A stretch of DNA of 64,000 bases from Amphiura filiformis (Eukaryota > Echinodermata > Ophiuroidea > Amphilepidida > Amphiuridae). The notes below the pieces were generated by a model, which saw only the letters and a program-made list of their open reading frames with translations, did not search any database and was not told where the DNA came from. Position 1 is the stretch's first letter; each line of letters starts with the position of its first letter. Made by a program: the position numbers and the translations under genes. This document shows, in pieces, positions 36,701-48,700 of the stretch. Location: positions 62,001 to 126,000 of the forward strand of contig NW_027305502.1 of assembly GCF_039555335.1 (NCBI RefSeq), in the 5' to 3' direction.

Positions 36701-39700
36701 TTGATGTCCTTTATTAAGTAGCATTTTTGCAATAAAATAAATTAAAAACCAGATTTATACAGTGGGTATAAAGAAGAGAAAATCACATTTAAACAAATTA
36801 CTTGTTTTCAAAAATTAAGCCGATTTGAAGAACTTGGCAACATAATAATAAAAATTGGCAGGTGAGTTTTTCTCGCCCATCTGCACATTCTGTATCATTT
36901 TCAAGCAAATCTGAGCATGACACCGTAGCCGTTCATACTACCTTAAAATGAGTACAAACAAGCCAAGTATTGGTTCAGTTGTTCTTGAGATAATTTCTTG
37001 ACATTTAAGGAAAATATTCAAAAATTTGTACTTCTTATGTTGAAGCCTATGGTCAGCATGCAGAATATTAATTGATGTGTACATTTTGTACTTGCAGGAA
37101 GAGTTACAGAGAATGAGAGAAGCAGAGTACTTCAAAGAATGGGAACACCAGGAAGATAGTGTAAGTGCAGTGGGGGTGTGTGCGCTCAGTTACCCTATTC
37201 AACCAGGGATATCAATCAGACTTATTACTTTACACAGTCAAACAGGGATATCTGTGGTTCCATTTAGTACTTTAAATAGTCCGGCTGCCAGTGGGTATGA
37301 CATTGTTTTGGTGTCCATAGTTTTGTTTTTGATGGATATTGCTTTTAAACTCAAGACTGCCAACCTCAAAAATAGGTTTACTGGACCTCTGTCAGCATTG
37401 AGCATTTTGAGATATGGCAGGTCAAAGTTTATACAGAGGTCAAAATTCAAAGTGCTCAAAGGCTGTTGAAAAGTTGTCCAAATTAATCCTGCTATACCCC
37501 TGTGGAAGATTGAGTTTGGTAGCCGGATTAAAACCTATGCAACTAACTGGGTCCGAGTGCGTATGTGTTCGCCAACAAATGGTGACACATGTTGATGTTT
37601 CACATTTAAATCGTTTACCTCTCTGCAATGGGGGATCGACCTCGTTTTCAGATGTCTGTGAATGACAAGTATGGGGTTTCAAAATAATCAAATCTAGCCA
37701 ATTCCGTTCGGCAGATTTCATTATGGAATAGCTTAATGGAGCATAGAATTCTATAGATTCATTTTGGCTTTACCGCCCTCCCACAAGTGATGATATCAAT
37801 TGGGGATTATTTTGTCATATGGGTGAATCCTAAAATACTATACACCGTCTCCCCTGAATTATGCCAAACAGTGATAGAGATAGAGTAGGTTATGATGAAT
37901 CTAACGGACAAAGACACAAAACATAACGAGGGTCAATAAATGATAGAAGAGGATACCTTGAATATGCGAACAACTGAAAAGAGAGAGTAAGGCATGCCAA
38001 GTAAAATGCTTGGTTTTGCTGTTGTGTATAGGAATAAACAATGTTGAATAATTGAAGTGAACACTTAAGATTTATGCACTGTATAACCCTATTTACAAGC
38101 CGACGACGGAACGTCGGCTTGTTCTGTCTTCTTCCAATTCTTTCTTCTTTCTTCTTTCTTTCTTTCTTTCTTCTGGCAACCAATCAGCTGCATCTAGCTC
38201 CGCAAGGGATTCACAGATTTCAACCAAACTTGACCCAAAAGACCACTGGGCTAAGCCAAACCTGCCATTTGACTTTGACCTTGCTGTGACCTTTGACCTA
38301 GCTATAATGGTCAAAAATGTGATTTCACAAAAAATGCTACTCCTTCCACAAATTTCATGCGATGAAGACATGGTTATATCATGTGACTCCACTTTAGTCG
38401 GTGTCTATAGGGTGTGCTCAGATAAGAGGTCAAAGGTCATTAAGGGGTCATTTCGGTCAAAGTCTAAAAATATTCAAAAAATCACTGTCTTTACAAATTA
38501 CATAGCAGAGAGTCGCCATTAGCACACATGCATCGCTACTAGCCAGGGTCTTTAGATGCCTACAGTTTTGGGGTCAAAGGTCATTAAGGGGTTACTTCCG
38601 GTCAAAAAACAAAATTATCAAAAATGTACACAGAAATTTTATCTCAAAATGTAAACAGACCAGAGTAATATAACCACCATACAAGAATCAGTGTTACCTG
38701 ATGTGTGCATGGTATTTTTATTTTTTGGGTCAAAGGTCATTAAGGGGTCACTTCCTGTTTTTAGCTAAATAACTTCAAGAATTTTTATCTCAACAACTGA
38801 ACATAGTAGAATTTTTTAATTAAAATTGGAACAATACATTTTGTCGGTGTACGCAAGGTTTTTTTCCCATTGAGGTCAAAGGTCAATAAGGGGGTCAAAA
38901 GGTCAAAAAAAAAAATAAAAAAAATCAAAATCCATGTATAAGTTCCGAATAAGCTGAAATTTACCAGGAATATTTCTTATGACATCCTAAGCACAATGCA
39001 AGAGCAGTTGACCCGTGACCAAGGGGTCAAGGTATAGGGGTCAAAGTTCAAGAGTCGGCTTGTACCTGTTCTATGGAACGGCGGTTTCTAGTTTATACTG
39101 TTTTTTCTTAATTTCAGTTTCATCTTCAGCAAGCCAAAATGCGCTCTAATATCAGGATACAAGATGGCAGAGGTGAGAAAATAATTTCTTTTATTTTTGT
39201 TAAGGATTAAAAAAAAGTGAAGTCCCAAGCATACATTTTATATATTATAAAGAAGTGATAACACACATCGTGTTAACGAACTAAAATCTGAGGCCCTGCC
39301 AATTGTGTGTTGTATAATCATGATGATAGCATAATGATTTACTTGACCCAGTCAAGTATGTTGTTTTGTTGTTGAATTTTTATATGTACATGATAAATGT
39401 CATAATGTTCTATGTGCAAAAAATCAAAACATAGGAAAGTGTGCTTATTTTTTCCAATTTATTTTTTGTATATAAATTAATAAAGTGATATTGAACATTT
39501 GTCCGTACTGTCCATTCCTTTCATTTTTTCAGCTAAGCCAATTGATCTCCTTGCTCACTATGTGGGATCAGAAGATAATGAAGATCTCTCTGTAGAAATG
39601 CAAGAACCATATAATGTTCTCAAGGTAGGTTGCTTTATTTTCTATTATTAACATACAAAAAAATGTTTAAAAACATGTTTAAAAAACCTTATCAGATGAA

Positions 39701-42700
39701 ACATATTATCGTTGGGCAGAATAAACCTCCTTTTTTTATCATTAGCCCCTGAACATGTTTAAAGCAAAACCTCTTATGTAACCTCTTGGCAGTTTTGTTT
39801 TAAACATGTTCAACGGCCCAGGTACACTGGAGGTTTTTCAACTGGAATAGCCTAATTGGTTTATATAACTGAGTTATATCTTTAAATCAAAATGTGCTTG
39901 TTTCCTAAGGCCAAGAAAAAAAGAATGTATGTCTCAGACACCTGCGCGCATTGCTATGTGAAATCCAATTTTGCCCCTATGTTCATTTTTTCAGTATCGT
40001 ATAGCGATCCAATTTGTCTTTTTTTCGCAGTTTGGTTGTTGTTTTTTTGTACACATTTTGCCATGATTGTAAAAGAGACAAACAAAACTATATACTATTC
40101 ATTGTATATATATATTACTATGTTTCTGTATTTGAATATCAAAACGTACATAAATATTGTGCCTTGAATGTAAAAAAAATAGATATATAAAAATATCGCA
40201 TATCGCATAGCTCATATTCTTAAAAAAATAAAAAAATAAAAAAACGCATAGCACTTAGCTTTTTTACCAAATGTGTCTGAGACATACTTTCTTTTTTATT
40301 TGGCCTTATGTACTTAATTCTAACCCAGCATTGGGCTATTCTAGCTGAAATGCATACACCACTTATGGAAGACATGACCGACCTTAATCTCCCACACAGG
40401 AAATGTGAATTTCAAATAGATTTACCTGAATGAGTGACTTTGTAAGCTACAACCTCCTATGTGGGAGATAAAGATCATGTCTTCCAAGTGGGTGTATGGA
40501 TTTCTACTGGAATAGCCCGATTGGCTTATATAACCGATGTTATCTTAAAATCAAAATGTGCTTGTTTCATTCAGGGATTGACAATTCAGGATTGTGAAGA
40601 TCTGCTGGAAGATATCAAAGTGTATGTGGAACTGGAGCAGGGTAAAAATGCAGAGTTCTGGAAAGATATGACCATAATAACGGAGGATGAGATGACCAAA
40701 CTCAAGAAGATTGCACCAGAATTACAAGGTATGGCATCACTATTCATGCAGGTGTCAACTGTGACAAGTTTCTAATTTTCTTTAAAAATTCAAAAATTTC
40801 AGAATTATAAATTTGCATGACCATATTTGGAATCAGCATGAAAAATGCATTAAAATGAGTACAAACAAGCCTAGTATTGGTTCGGTGGTTCTTGAGATAG
40901 CTCTTGATATTTAGAGAAAATATCGCAGAACTTGGGATTTTTTATGTTGAAGCCTATGGCTAGCATGAAGAGCATTAACATTTATATCGAGGGCTTAGAG
41001 TAAGAACTAGCTATGTCCACAATTACATGTTACTCATTTCGCAACAAATGGACGGTTAATTCTGCCGTCTATAATATATGCCTAATGTAATGGGGGTATG
41101 TACACGGTCACTTGCGTCTAACTAACCATGCTAACCATGCTAAAAAGTAACCATGCATATACCCCAAAATCACTTGCATTTAATATGGAGGGCAGAATTA
41201 ACCATCCATTTGTTGCCGAAATGAGTAACATGTAATTGTGGACATAGCTAGTTCTTGCTCTAAGCCCTCGATATAATCTACTTGTCCATTGGGCCAGTTG
41301 CTATGTTTGACAACTTGCCCATCAGATTTTCAACTAGATTTACAATTGGACAGCCAGCCAAGAACATTATTTGTTCCTGAACTCAATGATTTATAATTCA
41401 TTGGTAAAGGGAAAGTGAAAAAACAAAAACAAAAACCTGACTGATCCTGGTATTTTAGTTAAAAGCGACAAAATATATTAACCTGTTCTAGGGGCGAACT
41501 GACTTGCCAAGATGCTAAATAACCATTAAAAAATCACAGAAAGCTTGAAAAATGTGGGAACATTTACAAACACACTTCTTTTCAAAACGGCTGATTTTAA
41601 ATTCATACAGCTAAAATAAAAAAATCCCCAAAACAGAAAATCTTTGTCGATCAGGCCTGTAAAACAGTTTTTTGTTGGCCTAGCTCAGTGACGACCATAT
41701 TCAAAGATCAGAGTGTATAGATAAATTTAACATCATTAGAAACTTTGTTCAAAAACGTTGTACAAAAATTTCATAATCACTATGTGGCCTCAACTATAAA
41801 AGCTTGTCGAACATCGTGCTACTAGGTCAATTCTTTGTCAACGTAGGGGGTTCAATCATACGAGGACAGACTCAGAACTCTAAATCTCACAACTTTGAAA
41901 ACTACAAGGACTTATTTGTCTGTTTCATTCGCTTGTTCATGTCTTACTAATGCCAATCCCTTTCTTTTTTCCAGGTGGTGTGTTAATACGAGACATGAAG
42001 CTTTAATATTTAAACAATCAATCACTCCTAAAACAGATGCTTACAAAAACTCTCTTTTAGTTAATTTCCCAGTGTTATGGTCTTAAATTCCATCCGATAT
42101 CAGAGACTCATATCTCACCTGTAGCAAGTCTACTTTTAAATCTCAACTCAAATCTCACTATATGGAGCATGATGATTAATATGTATTGATGCCTTTTGTA
42201 TTTTTTTTCCAATAATTATAATTTGTATGTGCGTGGTCTGCTGAGTTGGGAGCGCTGCGCCTTGTGGTGACAGTGCTCTTTTGTGCTTTCAGTGTTCCCC
42301 GGCAGCTCAGTAGACCCAATTTGTTGTTTTGTCTCAATTTTGTTGTTAATTGCCAGATGAATACAATAAAATTAAATTAAAATAACAGTTTGATAATTTT
42401 TTTTTTTTTTTTTTTTTGAAATCCAGATGGTGCGGATAGACGTGAGGGCATCAATGCATCAGTCAGCAATGAAGTAGCCAATGTGTTCCAAGGCAAGAGT
42501 CATAGTCAACTACTAGCACTCAAAGGTACAATCATGCAGCGCATCAAAAGTGGAAAGGCTGGTGTAGATATAGGTGAGTGTAGTGAGCATTAACTCTCCC
42601 CATGTGGGTGTCAACTGCAGACGACAAGTTTTGAATTTTTTTAAATTAAAAAATGTCAGAATTGTTAATTTTATGATCATATTTGGAATCGGCATAAAAA

Positions 42701-45700
42701 TGCATTAAAATGAGTACAAACAAGGACTGTATTGGTTCAGAGGTTCTTGAGATAGCTCTTGATATTTTGAGAAAATATCTCAAATTTGGACTTTTTATGT
42801 TCAAGCCTAGCATGCAAAGTATCAAGAGTGGAAAGGTTGGTGTAGATATTTGAGTGTAGTAAGGGAGGGAGAGCACTTAGTTGATATCGTTATGAATTTG
42901 GCAGATGGCTGAATCGGGAATCGGTAAATTTTGGTAAATTCATGTTATGCATGCATTATTTTTAATTGGAGAACAAGGGATCAATGCTTTACCTATAAAG
43001 GGCAGCATATCATTTTTTTAACTGTTATCATCGTACTGCGATGCACTGTTAGCTAACCCTGTATGTTCTTTTGATTACTTATCATGCTGTTATCATCTGA
43101 TCTCTGGACCACGGCTGTAATGAATTAACGCTACGCCCTTGTGATTCTCCGATTTTGGGAGAATCAAAGTCTTGCAGAATTGGGTGAGGAGAATGAACTT
43201 TGATTCTCCTGAGCTTCAACGAGTCTTGAGGCCCTGCTACGACTCGTATGCTATTTTTTAGCTTGTGCAATATATTAATTATTGTATCACCCTCAAAGCC
43301 ATTCAATTATGATATAATTATTATAATACCCATTATTGTATTTTGACAGGTTATTGGGAGTCATTACTGCAGCAATTGAATGCTCACATGGCTAGGGCTA
43401 GACTAAGAGAACGGCATCAAGAAAAACTGAGGAATAAGCTGGCATCTCTCAGACAACAGGTATGTTGCGGTTGTAGTTGTCTCACATAGAGTTATATTAG
43501 ACAAGCTTCCCCTGCCATCTATCTCATTTCCTTTCCTCTCTCTCTTTCCATCTCCCCTTGTGTATTTGTCTTCTGCTCTATCTCTCCCTACCTGTTTTTC
43601 TCTCTCCATCTCTCTCTCCTCCTCCTCCTCCTCCTACTCCTTCTCCTCCTCTATCTCCATCTCCTCTCTCTCTTAAAACTGAAGATAGAAGTAAAGATTC
43701 CCATGTAAAGGTATCTCTCTCTCTCTCTTTACCCATTCTTACTTTTCTCTCTCTCTCAATGTAGTCACATACATAAATGCAATGTAAAAGGACCCCATTA
43801 TTTTGAATTAATAGCATTGATTTGCATCTATAAGTGACATAACTCACCACGTTTTGAACAAAATAGTTAAATATTCCTTTGTGTTCATTTCCTCCCAGCA
43901 ACAAGTGGACACAAAGCCATTGTTTCCTGCCGGTACATTAGAGGATTCCAAGCCCCAAGATAGTGGTGAGATTGCCCTGCCTTCATCAGACTCAGAAGAT
44001 GAGGTCCCAGTCAAACAAGAACCAAGCACTAGCGGAGTCAAGCAAGAACCAAGTACTAGCGCAGTCAAGGAAGAACCAAGCACTAGCGGTGCTGAAGCTA
44101 AGGCGGCAGAAGAGTAAGTCAGATTATCTTTGTCATATATACATATAAGGGTAGACGGACAGCAAACTGATTATGCGACTGAAATTAACACTATAGATCA
44201 AAGTTGTGTTTGATCAAAGATTTTATGGAAAATGCTTTATTTTATTACACCAAGATTTATGATCAAAATATTTAATTCTCGATCATAAGAGCATGTACAT
44301 ACTGAGTCCACTGCGTCAAACACACCTTTTATGGAATAAGATGATCATGACGTAACCTTGAACTAGCCTAGCAATGACCATATTCAATGACTGATTAGTC
44401 AGCTTACAAAAACTCTCAAACACTCTCAGTTACTCCATAGCATATGGTCATTACATCGTACGCTTGATGCAAATATTTGTGAGTACCGAGTGGGCTCAGA
44501 TGATCAAAGATTAGACATTTTGATTGCAGTATCATGCGCATATTTTGGGGGCGCCAGCCCCCCTGGGTAAAAGCAGGGGGTGGCAAAAACTAGGGGGCGG
44601 CTGAAGAAGAAGGGGCGGCAAACGAAGGGGCGGCGGAAGAAGAAGGGGCGGCAAAAAGAATTAGTAAAGAAAAAAGGGCAGAAAAAATTTGAATAGTATA
44701 AAAAATTTTGAAAAAGATTGTACAATACATCAAAATGTGTTGCTTTTAGGGTGCTGGTGCTGATAATCCTTTTTTTTTTCTTTTTTTTTTTCTTTTTGCT
44801 CTTCACTTTTTCAAACCACCGACAAAAAATTTTGGGTCAACCTTTTCGGGCTGTTGAGGAAGGTGCGGCAAAATTGAATTTTCTTCAGCCCCCCGGGGTA
44901 GGGGCGGCCACAGTTCGCCACTGAGTATAGTTCAAAAGAATTCCTGCATACAAATTCAAACATTCACATTACATACCTAAATGACAGTTTAGTGATATAA
45001 TATATCGTAATCTCAAAATGTATTTAATTTGAGTGTTAAGTGCTAGCACTGAACTGTTTTTTAAAGTGTTACGCCTTTTAACAGGCATATTTTGTTTTGA
45101 CTCTTGTTTCTCATTTCTCTTCTAACTCTCAAAATATTTTTGCAGGCCAGAATCAGTGTTCACTGAGGAAGATCTAATGGAGGAGAGCAAAGATGAATAT
45201 CTTCAGGGAGCATACAGTCCTAAACTCCTGAGTGCTAGAGATCTACCTCCCGACACATTTGTCTTTGATCCAGATGAAGATGCTATGAAGCTAACAAGGA
45301 CGAGGGATCAACTTATTACTACTGGATCTGCAGAGGTAAAGAGAGATTTTGCTTTCTTTTCATGGGTTATAACCTACAGACTAAAGACATATAGAGGTTA
45401 TCCACTTCACTCATGTGTGACTTCTAACAAAAGGCGCTGGTTCCCGTAGTATTCCTCATTCAAACCAATTCAATGCATGACCTCGGAGTTACCTGCATGA
45501 CTTTGGCGGGTTATTTTGAAACAGTGATGGTTCCACATGCAGGGACTTCTTTTGAAAGTCCTAAACAAGGTATAGCAGTCGTTGATAGGATATGCAGCTT
45601 ATAGAACACGGATAACCTCTATAGGTATACAAGTCAGCAGTGATTTATAATTTATATTAAAACAATGTCATATTTCTTGTCCAATATATCATAAAATTTG

Positions 45701-48700
45701 CTTACCTGGTTGGCAAGGACTGATTTGTCGTAGTAAAGTCAGCCGAGAGAATAAGGAAGTTAAGGTGATGTTGTACTTGTCGACAGACATTATGTTTAAT
45801 AGAGTTTTCCAAAGTTCAGATACAAGGAGAGTAAATCTTAGTGAATTTTAAATTCAACAACAAAATGTGATTTAATTTTCATAGCAAAACTTTTTACAGC
45901 ATTCCTGTTACTCATTTGTAATATATTCAAATGATTTGTGCTTAATTTAGATCTACTAGATGAATGCCTTTTCCTTGATGATAAGAATGCACAAGCCATA
46001 ACTTGAATGTTCAGGGTGTCCCCAAAAAGGTTACACCAAGAAAATTATCCATATTTTGCGATGTTTCAACAAAACAATTTAATTTTTTCTTTTATTATTT
46101 GTGACGTGTCATGTCAAAAGGAGACACTTTTGGGCAGGTTATCAATTTTGAGGTTTTTACATAGCTTAAATATAGAGATATTTTGCTCCACAACGCCATT
46201 TTCCCCAATGAAATCGGACATTCCTAAGCGAAGATATTGAGTTAAATAAGTTACGGTATTATAAAATTGGAAATTGAGATATCGACCTTTAAAAATATTA
46301 TTGACAATGTTGAGAGTAGGAATTACCTTGAAAATGTCTCTAAAAATACAAGATGCCAGTTATATTCCGGTCTGAAACTATCAGACAATATTGTAAATAT
46401 TAATAACATCACAAATTTGCAACAAACCAAAATTGTGAAAAAAAATCACCCTGGGCAGATTTTTGGCTATTTCTCCATTTACCATCCTGCCCAAAAGTGT
46501 CTCCTTTTGACATGACACGTCACATTTAGTCTTGCAATTGTCTGCTAAGTTTCAACTCCATAACTGAAAATCAACTTTAAATTATGAGTGCAAGATGACA
46601 GGGGTGTCAAGAATGACATCAAAATATCTCACAACTGAAGTTAAACACACACCCACTTTTGTTTTCACATTTTTCTTTAATACTTTTAAATTATTTCAGT
46701 GGCATGTACAAAGGAGGGCACAAATAATTTTTTTACTACTTTTTACTACTTTACAAACAAGCAACAGGAACATGTAATATATCAATGTAAAGCTTATTTT
46801 GATGAAAAGTTGCCTGTACAATATCTCAAAAAATGAAAATGTTAACATTGCAGCATATTTGTGGGGAATGGGCACATAATGAATATCCTCCAGTTGGAGA
46901 AATTTGAGGTTTATGGGGTCATTATCTATTCAGTTTGGCTTTGTTGGTGATTTCAGTCTGAAGAATCAAGACTCTCTTTCCCTTAGTCTTGTGAAATCCT
47001 CCACAAGATACAGTACGTGCCCTTGAACATGTATCTGACGAGTTTGCTTATTTTCATCATATTCTGTGCATTCTTTGTTTCCAGGCTACAGTAGAGAGTG
47101 AATTTATCAAGCAAGCCAAGGCAGGTATGGATAATGATGAAGCAACCTTTGCAGTGGAGGTGAATGTGGAAAACAAACCTTACTTATGGCAAGACAAATA
47201 CAGGCCAAGGAAACCGAGGTTCTTCAACAGAGTCCATACGGTAAGTTGAGGGATGGAGACATTGAATTCTTGATGATTATTGCCAAAGATAATTGCATAT
47301 GAAGGAGATGTTGCGTTGATATTGTTATGAATTCGGCAGACAGCTGAATCCGTATTTGTCTTTTCGTAAAATTCATATTACGCATGAATTAATTTGAATT
47401 TGAGAAAAAGGGATTGAGCGCTTTAGCTCTAGATGGCAGCATATCAATTTGTTAACAGTGTTCAGCATTAGTACAGTCGACTCGGCGATGATACCGTTTA
47501 AAAATTGATATGCTGCCCTCTTGAGATAAATCGGTGATTCCTTGTTGGTTAATTTAAAAATAATTCATTCGCAACATGAAATTACCAAAAGACGAGTATG
47601 GATTGAGCTGTCTGCCGAAATCATAACAAAGTAACAATATAATTCCTTCGTTTAGACTGGGATAAGAAATCTTTAAAATTCTTGGGAAGTCATATCACTT
47701 GTGACTATTATGTCAAAATGTACCTTTTTTATCCTACGTGTAGTCTTGTGACTCCAAATGAGGTAACTAACCCATTGGTTAGTTATCTCAGGCGTAAAAT
47801 ATTTTCTTTTCTATATGAGATGACAACTTGCGTACAACAGTAACAAATGTAAGGGAACCAGATGTTTGTGTAGAATGTTTCTGTTAAGTCATCAATAATT
47901 GCAGTATGTCATCATAACTCCAAGGATTAGTGCCAGAAGATCCTATCTGCAGTAGCTGCCCCATAGACATTTGGATAATTTCTGTATTCTATATTGTACA
48001 TAATCTAAAAATATGACACTTGGCAGCTATTGCAGATAGGGAATTCTTTCCCTAACCCTTGTGTATTTTTAGCATGTGTAGGGCAAGAAAGCCTTATCTG
48101 TAATAGCTGCCAGATGTTATATTTTGAGATTGTGCACAATATAGAATGCAGAAATTGTCCAATGTCTATAGGGCAGCTATATTATAACTGTTCTTGTTTG
48201 GTTTGGTCTCTCATTACAGGGTTTTGAATGGAACAAATATAACCAAACACATTATGACATGGATAACCCACCACCAAAAATCGTACAAGGATACAAGTTC
48301 AATGTAAGTGTAAAACGAGATACAAAAGACTTATTATAAGATGAACTCTGGCTTTGGTAAGATTGTCAGTGGGGTTAGGTTTTGTAGCTAAATGTATGCG
48401 ACATACCAGTTTAAGAAACCTTCCATTTGTCTGATTGTTTTATTTGGTTTGGTTTTATTCTCTGTACCATTGCAAATTTTATGAAATAATACAACTTCCA
48501 AAAGGGTCACTTTACAGACAGTGAGATATAGAGTCAAGTTAGTTCAAGCCTCTGTATGGTTGTAGAAAAAATGATCTCTTGAAATTCCCTTGAACAAGGA
48601 ACTAGCTGCCTAATTGTCTCAGTTTACCTGTATGTTACTCGGGGTCGGGGAGCTGATTCTGGTTGCGATGGTTGTATTAGGCAGACTAAGAGACTGCACC

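Noticed and set aside
43558-43904. Pro/Ser-rich and Arg/Gly-rich frames on both strands
   Set aside because: Products of the CT-rich simple repeat in cactin intron 12.
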